Source: Streptomyces calvus
GTDB taxonomy: Bacteria > Actinomycetota > Actinomycetes > Streptomycetales > Streptomycetaceae
Length of the DNA: 64,000 bases
Assembly (NCBI RefSeq): GCF_006782915.1
Contig: NZ_VCNP01000030.1
Coordinates: 62,001-126,000, forward strand
Direction: 5' to 3'
Made by a program: the position numbers and the translations under genes. Each line of letters opens with the position of its first letter. Positions within the stretch are counted from its first letter, which is position 1. Positions 39,570 through 48,755 of this stretch are shown here, piece after piece. Under the pieces are notes generated by a model. The model saw nothing but the letters and a program-made list of their open reading frames with translations, searched no databases and was not told the origin of the DNA.

Positions 39570-40283
39570 TGCTTCCCCCCTCTTCCCCCCGGTTCGTGCC
39601 GGTTCTTCCCTCGCGCCTTGCGTCCTGTTGCCGTCCCCGTCTCGGGCTACCCACAGGGATGCCGCCGGGAATGGTCTCAGTTCCCGCGGTAGGGGCGCAC
39701 AGGATGCATCGGGGCGGCGGGCGTGCGCCCTCGCGCGCGCCCGGTCGTCGCGGCCCAGTGTCCCATCGGTCACCCCGTCGGCCGAACGGAGCCCGGCGCC
39801 GGTGACAGCGGAACGCCCCGGACCGTCCCCCGGAGCGACCGGCCTGCGATTCCCTACTTGGCCGCACGGCCGGCGCCCTTGTCAACACGTCGACACAGGC
39901 CGGTGGCCGGGACGTACGCACGGGCCCGGTGGCCGCGTCCACGCCGCGGCGGACCCCATTGGAGAGCCGCGCGCACCACGCGGAACCCGTGCGGGCACCG
40001 TGCGGGCACGCCGTGGGCGCGATCCGGGCAGCTCACGGGCCCGCGGCGGGGATCGGGCCGGCCGGGCGCGGACTCATATCGCAAGGATGTACGGGGATTG
40101 CGGAGGACGTAGCGGAACGGTCACTTCCGTGCCACAGCGGCAGGACAGCCGTTGAACAGGCACTTCACCGTGCAGGAGGGTTGATCCCGGCGACGGCCCG
40201 TCCGCTCACGGGGGTGTGGACGAGCCGTCGCCGCCCCGGGCGTCCGTCACGGCGTGAACGGCCCGGACGGAGCGAACGGCGGT
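39570..40283. other. Gene-free region of 714 bases
   Basis: No frame here has convincing protein-like sequence. It should carry the promoter of the HTH-DUF2690 gene (right-to-left). A hairpin with 9-bp arms (GGCGACGGC at 40189-40197, GCCGTCGCC at 40224-40232) lies 50 bases after the DUF3017 stop and may terminate folD-DUF3017. A 17-codon frame starting at the ATG at 40087 has AAGG just upstream, but there is no support for it. Otherwise I see nothing. Confidence 0.4.
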
Positions 40284-40763
40284 CTAGCTGCTCACGGTGA
40301 AGTGCAGGGTGTCCTTCAGGAACGGGAGCTCCAGCCACGGATCGGGCTGCATCATCAGCGCGAGCAGCGTGATCGCCAGGCCCAGCCCGCCGTAGGTGAC
40401 GATGTCCGTGAAGCGGGAGCGCACCGCGAGCATGCCGACGTCCGGCACCAGCCAGCGCAGCACCGCCCCGGCCAGCAGGGCCGCACCGATCAGCACCGTG
40501 CCCAGCCGGAACAGGTCCAGCGCGGTCAGCAGCAGTCCCAGTCCCACCGTGAGCAGCACGGCGAGGATCGGCCACTGCCGGGCGGGCGCGGGAGCGTCGC
40601 CGGAGGCCGCACGGCCGCCGCCCTCCGGGCGCGCGGTGTCCCGGGTGAACAGCGGGAACCGGCGGGTGGTGCGGCGCGGCCGGCCGTCGGCGTCGGGCGC
40701 GCTGACGGGGTCGGCGACCGTGATGTCCTCGGCCCGCTGCCGGGCGTCATGCTCAGCCGACAC
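40284..40763 (-). CDS. DUF3017 membrane protein
   Basis: 159 aa from the GTG at 40763, which overlaps the end of folD by 11 bases. A polar N-terminal third (about 60 residues) is followed by three hydrophobic segments ([55 protein letters not shown]). The DUF3017 family is actinobacterial and is found beside folD also in mycobacteria. Its role is unknown; the strict pairing suggests a link to folate-dependent growth or simply conserved coupling. It ends the folD operon. Confidence 0.85.
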   Translation of the reverse strand: MSAEHDARQRAEDITVADPVSAPDADGRPRRTTRRFPLFTRDTARPEGGGRAASGDAPAPARQWPILAVLLTVGLGLLLTALDLFRLGTVLIGAALLAGAVLRWLVPDVGMLAVRSRFTDIVTYGGLGLAITLLALMMQPDPWLELPFLKDTLHFTVSS

Positions 40764-41607
40764 TGCGCTCCGCCGCCTCGACCACGTTGACCAGCAGCTG
40801 CGCCCGGGTCATCGGGCCGACACCGCCGGGGTTGGGGGCGACCCAGCCGGCCACCTCGGCCACGCCCGGGTGCACGTCGCCCACGATCTTGCCCTCGGCG
40901 CTGCGGGAGACACCGACGTCGAGGACGGCCGCGCCCGGCTTGACGTCCTCGGGGCGGATCAGGTGGGCCGAACCGGCGGCGGCGACGATGATGTCCGCGC
41001 GCCTGAGGTGGGCCGACAGGTCACGGGTGCCGGTGTGGCACTGGGTCACGGTGGCGTTCTCGCTGCGCCGGGTCAGCAGCAGCGGCATCGGGCGGCCGAT
41101 GGTCACACCACGGCCGACGACCACGACCTCGGCACCCTTGATCTCCACGCCGTGGCGGCGCAGCAGGGTGATGATGCCGTTGGGGGTGCAGGGCAGCGGG
41201 GCCGGCTCGTTGAGGACGAGGCGGCCGAGGTTCATCGGGTGCAGGCCGTCGGCGTCCTTGCCCGGGTCCATCAGTTCGAGGATGCGGTTCTCGTCGATGC
41301 CCTTGGGGAGCGGCAGCTGCACGATGTAGCCGGTGCAGGACGGGTCCTCGTTCAGCTCGCGGACGACCGCCTCGATCTCCTCCTGCGTGGCGGTGCCGGG
41401 CAGTTCGCGCTGGATGGAGGCGATGCCGACCTGGGCGCAGTCGCGGTGCTTGCCGGCGACGTACTTCTGGCTGCCGGGGTCCTCCCCGACGAGGACGGTG
41501 CCGAGGCCGGGCGTGACGCCCTTCTCCTTCAGCGCCGCCACGCGGGCGGTCAGATCGGACTTGATCTCGGCTGCGGTGGCCTTGCCATCGAGAATCTGGG
41601 CGGTCAT
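40753..41607 (-). CDS. folD: Bifunctional methylene-THF dehydrogenase / methenyl-THF cyclohydrolase
   Basis: 284 aa from the ATG at 41607; an ATG at 41616 would add three residues. The substrate region holds the catalytic Lys of [12 protein letters not shown], and [12 protein letters not shown] is the family signature. The NADP site reads [13 protein letters not shown], with Gly where many bacterial enzymes have Ser, and the end signature [15 protein letters not shown] is present. It makes 10-formyl-THF for purine and formyl-Met synthesis. It is coupled to DUF3017 downstream. In this window it joins glyA and purH/purN as one-carbon and purine genes. Confidence 0.96.
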   Translation of the reverse strand: MTAQILDGKATAAEIKSDLTARVAALKEKGVTPGLGTVLVGEDPGSQKYVAGKHRDCAQVGIASIQRELPGTATQEEIEAVVRELNEDPSCTGYIVQLPLPKGIDENRILELMDPGKDADGLHPMNLGRLVLNEPAPLPCTPNGIITLLRRHGVEIKGAEVVVVGRGVTIGRPMPLLLTRRSENATVTQCHTGTRDLSAHLRRADIIVAAAGSAHLIRPEDVKPGAAVLDVGVSRSAEGKIVGDVHPGVAEVAGWVAPNPGGVGPMTRAQLLVNVVEAAERSVG

Positions 41608-41903
41608 GGCACCCATCCTCGCCGATGAGCGGTCCCCGGTTCCAATCAGCCCGCATTCCGGGCGGCCACGGCGTTCCGCTCCGCCCGACCGGTCCCATCC
41701 GGTCGAATCCGACCAAGATCAGTGATGTTGCACTTGCACAACACATACGGCTCACGGCTGGACAAGCAACAGAACGGTCAAGAACGATGAGTGGCACAGT
41801 GCCGCGGGCAGAACCGGGGGGACGCACCGCACTTGTAGACATTCCTCCGCGCCGTGCCTCGCGTCGTCCCCGCACCCGATGCACAGACGGAGGAAGAACC
41901 GCC
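41608..41903. promoter_or_regulatory. Divergent promoter region between folD and a membrane protein gene
   Basis: 296 bases. An AT-rich stretch (GTTGCACTTGCACAACACATAC, quoted only in part here as TTGCACTTGCACAACA, about 41726-41741) is the likely promoter core. On the minus strand a GC-rich hairpin (GACCGG with CCGGTC, about 41686-41703) precedes folD. AGGAAGAACC precedes the ATG at 41904. Confidence 0.35.
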
Positions 41904-42494
41904 ATGAGTTTCGGCGACCCGAACAACCCCTACGGGCAGCCGCCCCAGCAGCCCCCGGCCGGACCCGGCTACGGCTACCCCCAGCAGCCCGGCGCCCCGC
42001 AGCAGGGATACGGCTACCCCGCCGCCCCGCCGGTCTCCCAGCCGTACGGCGGCGGCTACGTCCCCACCCAGATGCCCGGCATCACGCGCGCCGCGCAGAT
42101 CCTGCTCGCGGTGATCGCCGTGGCGCACGTCCTCATCGCGGCCGCGTACGGCAAGGCGCTGGCGGAGTGGGACGAGACGATGCTGGAGGCGGGCATCACC
42201 GGTGACGCCGAGGTCGAGCGGTACGCCGACCTGGGCAAGGGCGTCGTCGTCTTCTTCCTGGGCCTGGCCGCCGTCTTCGCGATCCTCGGCCTGGTACTGG
42301 TGCTCCAGTACGCCAAGGGCGGCAACGGCGTCCGCGTCTGCTCGATCGTGTACGCCTCGTTCGCGATCGTCAGCGGCATCTTCTCGCTGGCGCTGTACGG
42401 CCTCGGCCTGCTCATCATGATCGTCTCGATCCTGGTGATCGTCTTCGCGGCGAGGCGGCCCAGCGCCGAGTGGTTCAGGCGGCCGCGGTACTGA
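41904..42494 (+). CDS. Hypothetical four-helix membrane protein with Pro/Tyr/Gln-rich head
   Basis: 196 aa from an ATG with GGAGGAA upstream. The first 50 residues are rich in Pro, Gln, Gly and Tyr (PQQPPAGPGYGYPQQPGAP), a common disordered head in streptomycete membrane proteins. Four membrane segments follow (ILLAVIAVAHVLIAAAYG, GVVVFFLGLAAVFAILGLVL, VCSIVYASFAIVSGIFSLAL, LLIMIVSILVIVFAARR). No named family is recognised. It lies between divergent folD and the kinase gene, 167 bases upstream of the latter. Confidence 0.75.
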   Translation: MSFGDPNNPYGQPPQQPPAGPGYGYPQQPGAPQQGYGYPAAPPVSQPYGGGYVPTQMPGITRAAQILLAVIAVAHVLIAAAYGKALAEWDETMLEAGITGDAEVERYADLGKGVVVFFLGLAAVFAILGLVLVLQYAKGGNGVRVCSIVYASFAIVSGIFSLALYGLGLLIMIVSILVIVFAARRPSAEWFRRPRY

Positions 42495-42661
42495 CCGCCC
42501 CTCCGGCCCGGGCCACTCCCACGAGGAGCCCCGGGTGCACAACGGCCCGCACCCGTCCGTGGCTTCCGGCCACTCCGCCCGCCCCTGACCGGTAACCTCA
42601 CGTCAGCTGGAGTGACACACCAGCACTTTTCGGACGTATGGACGGTCGGGGGACTTCATCC

Positions 42662-44365
42662 ATGACAGACCAGCGGCCCGGGACGCCGTACACGCCGGCG
42701 TCCGGACAAGCCGCGGTGCGGCAGGCCGGGGCGGTGCCGTTGCAGTCCGGGGATCCCGCGCGGATCGGGCCGTACGCGCCACTCGGACGGCTGGGCAGCG
42801 GCGGCATGGGCCGGGTCTATCTGGCCCGGCCGCTCGACGGCCGTCCCGGGCTGGCCGCGGTGAAGGTGATCCGGCCGGAGTACGCGGAGGATCCCGAGTT
42901 CCGGCGGCGGTTCGAACGCGAGGCCGCCATGCACACCCGGGTCCGGGCGCCGTACACGCCTCGGCTGCTCGGCACCGGGTTCGCGGACTCGCTGCTGTGG
43001 ATGGCCACCGAGTACCTGCCCGGCCTCAACCTCGCCGACGCCGTCCGCGACTGCGGGCCGCTGGACGCGGCCGGGGTGTGGTGGCTCACCGGTGAACTAG
43101 GGCGGGCCCTGTCGGCGCTGGCCGACGCCGGGATCGTCCACCGGGACCTCAAACCGTCCAACGTGATCCTCACCCTGCACGGCGTCCACGTCATCGACTT
43201 CGGCATCGCGCGCGCCGCGGACAGCAGCGCGATCACCGTGACCGGCTCCCGGGTCGGCACGCCCGCCTACATGTCCCCCGAGTATCTGCGCGAGGGCCGC
43301 TGCGACGCCGCCTCCGACATGTTCTCGCTGGCCGGCACGCTCGTCCACGCCGCCACCGGCAGGGCGCCGTTCGGCGACGGGACGGGCATGGACGTGATGC
43401 ACCGCGTCGCCTACGAGGAGCCGAACCCGGAGATCATGGCGGACCTCGACGCCGCCGACCCCGCGCTGGCCGCGCTGCTGTCCGCCTGCCTCACCAAGGA
43501 CCCCGCCGGCCGTCCCACCCCGCGCCGGCTGACCGACGCGGCCGCGGGCCGGGGCGGCGGCGGCCCCTCCTGGCCGGAACCCCTCGGCGCCCGACTGCGC
43601 GCACGGCGGCAGGCGTACGACGTCCTGGCCGGCGCCTCGGCCGGACAGGACGGCCCGGTACGCACGCCGACCGAGCGGGTCAACGCGCCGGTGCCCGGCC
43701 CCGGTTTCGGCCCGGCGACGCCTCCGGACGGGTCCGCGGCGCCGACCGTGCAGAACCACCCGCCCGGCCCGCCGCGCCGACGCCGCTTCGCCGTCGTCGC
43801 GGGTCTCGCCGTGTGCGCCGTGGCGGTCGGCGCCTCTCTGCTCGTCGGCCTGCCGCACGACGACACCCCCTCCCCCACGGATTCCGGCGTCAGCACCGCC
43901 GACGACGCCCTGGCCCCGCCGTTGCCGCTGCCCTCCGCGTCACGGCCCGGCCCCGGCGAGGAGGAGGGCGACGACGGCAGGGCGGCGGAGGACACCGCGC
44001 CGACGCGCTCGCGGGACACGGACGGGGAGAACGGGGACGATTCGGGTCCGCCGGACGACGCGGCGGACACCGCGGGCCCTGCTCCCGGCCGGTCGGCGAC
44101 CCGGCCCGCCACGCCTCCGTGGCTCTCGCACTGCACGCACTACTCCGGCACCGAACTCACCGTCGCGGGCGACCGGGGAAAGCGGGTGGTGCAGGTGCAG
44201 TGCATGCTCACCAAGCGCGGGTACAGCGTCGGACGGGCAGGCGTCGACGGACAGTTCGGCGAGGACACCGTCGCGGCGGTCAGGCTGTTCCAGAGCGACA
44301 AGGGGCTGGACGTCGACGGCGACGTGGGGCCCAAAACCTGGGCGGCGCTGCGCAGTTCCACCTGA
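42662..44365 (+). CDS. Transmembrane Ser/Thr protein kinase with peptidoglycan-binding ectodomain
   Basis: 567 aa from the ATG at 42662, with GGGGGA upstream; the ATG at 42638 is less likely. The kinase domain (about 37-290) has the Gly loop GRLGSGGMGRVY, Lys in AAVKVI, HRDLKPSN and DFGIA, and APE-like SPEYL. After a linker comes one membrane segment (about 375-397), then an acidic Pro/Asp/Glu-rich stalk. The C-terminal peptidoglycan_binding_1 domain (about 508-567: VQVQCMLTKRGYSVGRAGVDG, FGEDTVAAVRLFQ, VGPKTWAAL) replaces the usual PASTA repeats. It probably senses cell-wall state. Substrates are unknown. Confidence 0.92.
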   Translation: MTDQRPGTPYTPASGQAAVRQAGAVPLQSGDPARIGPYAPLGRLGSGGMGRVYLARPLDGRPGLAAVKVIRPEYAEDPEFRRRFEREAAMHTRVRAPYTPRLLGTGFADSLLWMATEYLPGLNLADAVRDCGPLDAAGVWWLTGELGRALSALADAGIVHRDLKPSNVILTLHGVHVIDFGIARAADSSAITVTGSRVGTPAYMSPEYLREGRCDAASDMFSLAGTLVHAATGRAPFGDGTGMDVMHRVAYEEPNPEIMADLDAADPALAALLSACLTKDPAGRPTPRRLTDAAAGRGGGGPSWPEPLGARLRARRQAYDVLAGASAGQDGPVRTPTERVNAPVPGPGFGPATPPDGSAAPTVQNHPPGPPRRRRFAVVAGLAVCAVAVGASLLVGLPHDDTPSPTDSGVSTADDALAPPLPLPSASRPGPGEEEGDDGRAAEDTAPTRSRDTDGENGDDSGPPDDAADTAGPAPGRSATRPATPPWLSHCTHYSGTELTVAGDRGKRVVQVQCMLTKRGYSVGRAGVDGQFGEDTVAAVRLFQSDKGLDVDGDVGPKTWAALRSST

Positions 44366-44507
44366 CCGTCCTGTGCGTCACCGGCAAGGAAGCGGCCGTC
44401 GGAACTGCCCGGATCAGGCAGTGATCTTCCGCCCTTGCGGTGAGAGAGTCCCGGGGACGGCAACCGCCGTCCGCCATGACTCCCTCACCCACGAGGCAGG
44501 TTCACGA

Positions 44508-45116
44508 ATGAGACCGACCCGCAGTGCTCTGCTGGTGGCCGTCACGGCTCTCGCACCGGCCCTCCTTCTCACCGCTCCCGCCGTCGCCGCGGACACGGCG
44601 CCGGCGTCCGTCGCGGTGACGTCGGCGTCGGCGTCGAGCACGGACGACCCCGGCACTCCGGTGGACGAGATGACGGAGGAGGAGCTGCGCCTGGCCATCT
44701 TCCGCATCCTCGCCGACCCGGACTCCGGCAAGGGCGTCACCAGGGAGGCAGGCGAGGCCCTCGACGGCACCGCGGACGACATGCGCGCCTTCCTGAAGAC
44801 CGGCTACCGCCTGGCCCAGTTCGAGGACGACCAGGTCGCCATCTTCCGCATCCTCGCCGACCCCGACTCCGGCAAGGCCGTCGTCCGCGAGGCAAGCGAG
44901 GCCCTGGACGCCCACAGCCCCGAAGCCGCCCGCGCCTTCCTGGAGACCGGCTACCGCCTGGCCCAGGCCGAGGACGACCGCGTGACCGTCGCCCGCATGC
45001 TCGCCGACCCGTCCATCAGCGACGCGCTCCGCGCGGCCGCCGAGGAGGTCATCGACGGCACGCCCGAGGAGCTGCGGTACTTCCTGGAGGTCGGCCAGTA
45101 CGAGATCGACGGCTGA
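44508..45116 (+). CDS. Secreted ALF-repeat protein
   Basis: 202 aa from the ATG at 44508. A signal peptide (ALLVAVTALAPALLLTAPAVAA) is followed by a short Ser/Thr linker and three repeats of about 48 residues. The first two are nearly the same: each has AIFRILADPDSGK, then a short helix, then FL-TGYRLAQ; the third is RVTVARMLADPSIS with YFLEVGQYEI. These are the short actinobacterial ALF repeats, of unknown function. The length suggests a small helical surface protein. It is convergent with purH across a strong terminator. Confidence 0.82.
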   Translation: MRPTRSALLVAVTALAPALLLTAPAVAADTAPASVAVTSASASSTDDPGTPVDEMTEEELRLAIFRILADPDSGKGVTREAGEALDGTADDMRAFLKTGYRLAQFEDDQVAIFRILADPDSGKAVVREASEALDAHSPEAARAFLETGYRLAQAEDDRVTVARMLADPSISDALRAAAEEVIDGTPEELRYFLEVGQYEIDG

Positions 45117-45123
45117 GACGCCG

Positions 45124-45161
45124 TCCGCCCGGCCGCCCGCGGGTGCGGGCGGCCGGGCGGA
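45124..45161. terminator. Strong bidirectional terminator
   Basis: A perfect 17-bp stem (45124-45140 with 45145-45161) closes a 4-base loop (GGGT) between the stops of the ALF-repeat gene and the convergent purH. Confidence 0.88.
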
Positions 45162-45173
45162 GCGACCGGACCG

Positions 45174-46736
45174 TCAGTGGAAGAAGTGCCGCGTACCGGT
45201 GAAGTACATCGTCACGCCGGCCTTCTTCGCGGCCTCGACGACCTGCTCGTCGCGGACCGAACCGCCGGGCTGGACCACGGCCTTGACGCCGGCCGCGGTG
45301 AGGATCTCCAGGCCGTCGGGGAAGGGGAAGAACGCGTCGGAGGCCGCGAAGGAACCGGCCGCCCGCTCGGCGCCCGCCCGCTCCACCGCCAGCTTCGCGG
45401 AGTCGACGCGGTTGACCTGGCCCATGCCGACGCCGACGGAGGCGCCGTCCTTGGCGAGCAGGATCGCGTTGGACTTCACCGCGCGGCACGCCTTCCAGGC
45501 GAACGCCAGGTCGGCCAGCTCCGCCTCGGAGAGGGCCTCGCCGGTGGCGAGCGTCCAGGTGGCCGGGTCGTCGCCCTCGGCCTGGAGGCGGTCGGTGACC
45601 TGGAGGAGGGCACCGCCGTCGATCGGCTTGACCTCGACCGGGGCGGACGGGGCCTCGGGGGCGCGCAGCACCCGGATGTTCTTCTTCCTGGTGAGGGCCT
45701 CCAGCGCGCCCTCCTCGTAGTCCGGGGCGACGATGACCTCGGTGAAGATCTCCGCGACCTGCTCGGCCATCTCCTTGGACACCGGGCGGTTCACGGCGAT
45801 CACACCGCCGAACGCGGACAGCGGGTCGCAGGCGTGCGCCTTGCGGTGCGCCTCGGCGACGTCCGCGCCGACGGCGATGCCGCACGGGTTGGCGTGCTTG
45901 ATGATCGCGACGGCGGGCGCGTCGTGGTCGTAGGCGGCGCGCAGGGCGGCGTCGGTGTCCGTGTAGTTGTTGTAGGACATCTCCTTTCCGTGCAGCTGCT
46001 CGGCCTCGGCGAGGCCGCCGGTGCCGGAGACGTACAGCGCGGCGGGCTGGTGCGGGTTCTCGCCGTAGCGCAGGGTGTTCTTGCGCTCCCAGGTGGCGCC
46101 GAGGAAGTCGGGGAACTGCGAGTCGTCGACGGGCGCGTAGGACGAGGCGAACCAGGAGGCCACGGCCACGTCGTAGGCGGCGGTGTGCTGGAAGGCCTCG
46201 GCGGCGAGCCGCTTGCGGGTGGCGAGGTCGAAGCCGCCGTCCTGGACCGCGGCGAGGACGTCGGCGTAGCGGGCGGGGCTGGTGACGACGGCGACCGAGG
46301 GGTGGTTCTTGGCGGCGGCGCGCACCATGGACGGGCCGCCGATGTCGATCTGCTCCACGCACTCGTCGGGCGTCGCGCCGGAGGCGACGGTCTCGCGGAA
46401 CGGGTAGAGGTTCACGACGACCAGGTCGAACGGCTCCACGCCCAGCTCGGTGAGCTGGTTGCGGTGGTCCTCCAGGCGCAGGTCGGCGAGGATGCCGGCG
46501 TGGACCTTCGGGTGCAGGGTCTTGACGCGGCCGTCCAGGCACTCGGGGAAGCCGGTGAGTTCCTCGACCTTGGTGACCGGGACGCCGGCGGCGGCGATCT
46601 TCGCGGCGGTGGACCCGGTGGAGACGAGCTCCACGCCGGCCCCGTGCAGGCCGCGCGCGAGGTCCTCGAGGCCGGTCTTGTCGTAGACGCTGACGAGCGC
46701 CCGTCGGATGGCCCGCTTGTTGCTCTCGGCGGTCAC
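45174..46736 (-). CDS. purH: Bifunctional AICAR transformylase / IMP cyclohydrolase
   Basis: 520 aa from a GTG that overlaps the purN stop by 4 bases. The N-terminal IMP cyclohydrolase domain shows [29 protein letters not shown] and [13 protein letters not shown]. The C-terminal transformylase domain shows [20 protein letters not shown] and the [14 protein letters not shown] segment. It adds the last carbon from 10-formyl-THF to AICAR and closes IMP. It is cotranscribed with purN, the earlier formyl-transfer step of the same pathway. Confidence 0.97.
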   Translation of the reverse strand: MTAESNKRAIRRALVSVYDKTGLEDLARGLHGAGVELVSTGSTAAKIAAAGVPVTKVEELTGFPECLDGRVKTLHPKVHAGILADLRLEDHRNQLTELGVEPFDLVVVNLYPFRETVASGATPDECVEQIDIGGPSMVRAAAKNHPSVAVVTSPARYADVLAAVQDGGFDLATRKRLAAEAFQHTAAYDVAVASWFASSYAPVDDSQFPDFLGATWERKNTLRYGENPHQPAALYVSGTGGLAEAEQLHGKEMSYNNYTDTDAALRAAYDHDAPAVAIIKHANPCGIAVGADVAEAHRKAHACDPLSAFGGVIAVNRPVSKEMAEQVAEIFTEVIVAPDYEEGALEALTRKKNIRVLRAPEAPSAPVEVKPIDGGALLQVTDRLQAEGDDPATWTLATGEALSEAELADLAFAWKACRAVKSNAILLAKDGASVGVGMGQVNRVDSAKLAVERAGAERAAGSFAASDAFFPFPDGLEILTAAGVKAVVQPGGSVRDEQVVEAAKKAGVTMYFTGTRHFFH

Positions 46737-47371
46737 TGGATAACTACCTTTCGTCCCTCAATGCGATAGCCGTTGCGGGCGAGCCGCCCCACGACCTCGA
46801 CGAGCAGCCTTCGCTCGACTTCCTTGATGCGCTCGTGCAGAGCGCTCTCGTCGTCCTCGTCCCGGACCTCCACCACGCCCTGCGCGATGATCGGCCCGGT
46901 GTCGACGCCGTCGTCGACGAAGTGGACGGTGCAGCCGGTGACCTTGGCGCCGTACGCGAGCGCGTCCCGTACACCGTGGGCTCCCGGGAAACTGGGCAGC
47001 AGCGCGGGGTGGGTGTTGACGAACCGGCCGCCGAAGCGCGCGAGGAACTCCTTCCCCACGATCTTCATGAACCCGGCGGACACCACGAGGTCCGGCTCGT
47101 GGGCGGCGACGGCCTCGGCGAGCGCCGCGTCCCACTCCTCGCGGGTCGCGTGGTCCTTGACCCGGCAGACGAAGGTCGGCAGCCCGGCGCGCTCGGCGCG
47201 GGCAAGACCCTCGATGCCCTCGCGGTCGGCACCGACGGCCACGACCTCGGCTCCGTACGCCTCGACGCCGGTGGCGGCGATCTCGTCGAGGAGCGCCTGC
47301 AGATTGGTGCCGGATCCGGAGACCAGCACGACGAGACGCCTGGCGCGCTCGGCCACGGGCTTGGCGGCCAC
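46733..47371 (-). CDS. purN: Phosphoribosylglycinamide formyltransferase (GART)
   Basis: 212 aa from the GTG at 47371, with AAAGGG upstream; an open frame continues to 47428 but adds non-conserved residues. The family motifs are visible: [25 protein letters not shown], the catalytic [16 protein letters not shown] (Asn-x-His) and the Asp in [13 protein letters not shown]. It transfers formyl from 10-formyl-THF to GAR. It is the first gene of the purN-purH operon. From established knowledge, sucCD-perM-purN-purH is also linked in M. tuberculosis. Confidence 0.96.
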   Translation of the reverse strand: MAAKPVAERARRLVVLVSGSGTNLQALLDEIAATGVEAYGAEVVAVGADREGIEGLARAERAGLPTFVCRVKDHATREEWDAALAEAVAAHEPDLVVSAGFMKIVGKEFLARFGGRFVNTHPALLPSFPGAHGVRDALAYGAKVTGCTVHFVDDGVDTGPIIAQGVVEVRDEDDESALHERIKEVERRLLVEVVGRLARNGYRIEGRKVVIQ

Positions 47372-47744
47372 GGTGGGGCCCTTTCTCGGGGAGCGTCCGT
47401 GCGGTCGGCGACACAGCGCTTTGTACATTCATACGAATGCTTCGCGCCCCTGGATACGGGGAAGCCTACGAAGCGGCCGACCGTCAGCAACGATACCGGC
47501 ACACCGGGCGGCCCCCACGGGACGGGGGCATGGCCGGAAGGTAGCGTCTGGGACGAGCCGGTACGGGAAGGTTCCTGATGCCCGGGGAACGCCATCCGTG
47601 CGCCGGGCGTTCACACCCTGACGGACCCGGGCTCCCGGGCCGACGGGACGCGCCGGCTCAACCAGCTCAGTCGTAGTCGCTACGTCGTGCGAGGCGGTCG
47701 CGCCGAACCACAACGTGCTTCATTAAGGGGAAGACGCTCACTTG
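47372..47744. promoter_or_regulatory. Divergent region upstream of purN and the gene at 47745
   Basis: 373 bases without a gene. A near-palindrome CATTCATACGAATG lies at 47427-47440, just before the purN leader, and a TAGTCGCTACG stretch (about 47672-47682) is a possible -10 area for the rightward gene. I looked for a riboswitch before purN and found no match to the ZTP motif. Confidence 0.35.
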
Positions 47745-48551
47745 ATGCCGGACCGCAGCCTGCGATTCCTCACGTTCCCCCAGCAGTCGGCCCAGGGAGG
47801 GGAGCGTGGCGCCGTGCTGCTGCGGGAGCGCCCCGCCTCGCCGCCCGACGCGCCCCAGGGCGGGGGCAGCGGCTCCGGAGGTGGCGAGGGCTCGTCCCAG
47901 GACACCCATGGCTCACGGGACTCCCGTGGCTCGCGGGGTTCCCAGGAGGACAACCCGTTCGCGCCGCCGCCGGAGGGCACCCCCGACCGGCCGTGGCAGC
48001 CCCGGCATCCGTCCGGCGGGGACGGCGGACGTTCCCCGTGGGGCCGCAACTGGAGCGACCGGCAGCCCGGCCGTTCCTCCGGCGGTTTCGGCGAGCGCCC
48101 GCGCGGCCCGGAGGGCCAGGGCGGCGGCGGCCCGCAGGGGCCCGGCATGCGCTGGGACCCCACGGACCCGGCCCAGCGCCGGGCGCGCTACGCCCTGCTG
48201 TGCGGCATGTGGGCCTTCTTCTTCGCCCTGTTCAGCTGGCCGTACGTCGCGCTGCTGCTGGGCGCGCTGGCCCTGTACTGGGGCGTCAGCGCCCTGCGCG
48301 CCAAGCCCCGCACCCCGGACCCCGACTCGCCGGCGCCCGAGCAGACCGGCCGCCCGCAGACCACGGCCGCGGTGAGCGGCCTGGTCACGGCGTCGCTGGC
48401 GCTCGCGCTGGTCGCCGCGTCCTTCACGGCACAGCTCGTCTACCGGGACTACTACACCTGCACCACCGACGCCCTCACCCAGGAGGCCCGCCAGTCCTGC
48501 AGCGAACTCCTCCCGGAGGAACTGCGCGGCCTGCTGGGCACCGGCGACTGA
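47745..48551 (+). CDS. Hypothetical membrane protein with long disordered N-terminus
   Basis: 268 aa from the ATG at 47745 (TTG at 47742 is an alternative), with AAGGGG upstream. The first 140 residues are Gly/Pro/Arg/Ser-rich and include short repeats ([10 protein letters not shown]). Two or three membrane segments follow ([31 protein letters not shown] and [19 protein letters not shown]), an arrangement resembling DUF4190-type proteins. The C-terminus is a small polar domain with two Cys (YTCTTDA, QSCSELL), probably outside the cell. Function unknown. It diverges from purN. Confidence 0.75.
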   Translation: MPDRSLRFLTFPQQSAQGGERGAVLLRERPASPPDAPQGGGSGSGGGEGSSQDTHGSRDSRGSRGSQEDNPFAPPPEGTPDRPWQPRHPSGGDGGRSPWGRNWSDRQPGRSSGGFGERPRGPEGQGGGGPQGPGMRWDPTDPAQRRARYALLCGMWAFFFALFSWPYVALLLGALALYWGVSALRAKPRTPDPDSPAPEQTGRPQTTAAVSGLVTASLALALVAASFTAQLVYRDYYTCTTDALTQEARQSCSELLPEELRGLLGTGD

Positions 48552-48610
48552 CGCACCGGCGGGCGCGGTGGCACACGTCCCGCGGGACGCCCGGCGGCCC
48601 GGCGACGGTG

Positions 48611-48700
48611 AGGCCGTGTGAGGCAGGCCCGGCGGTCGCGAGGCCGTGTGAGGCAGGCCCGGCGGCCGCGAGGTGGTGTGGCGCGGCTCCGGCGGCCGTC
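48611..48700. repeat. Tandem repeat, 30-base unit, two exact-like and one degenerate copy
   Basis: Units at 48611 and 48641 share AGGCCGTGTGAGGCAGGCCC followed by GGCGG and differ at one base; a degenerate third follows at 48671. They fill most of the 204-base gap between the stops of two convergent genes (47745-48551 and perM). Confidence 0.78.
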
Positions 48701-48755
48701 GGTCGTGGGACGGGCCCGGCTGCCGACGTCATCCGTCGCCGGGCCGGTACCGCGG

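Noticed and set aside
40087-40155. 17-codon plus-strand ORF with AAGG upstream
   Set aside because: It is too short to judge, has no downstream partner on the same strand, and shows no peptide-leader signature.
41617-41720. Possible second ZTP riboswitch before folD
   Set aside because: There is a hairpin followed by GGGCGGAGCGG and a CCGCCCGG segment, but the key GUGACUGGCG and GCCUGGGC blocks are missing. A covariance-model search would decide.
47372-47744. Riboswitch before purN-purH
   Set aside because: I looked for the ZTP blocks on the minus strand and found none; only a near-palindrome remains.
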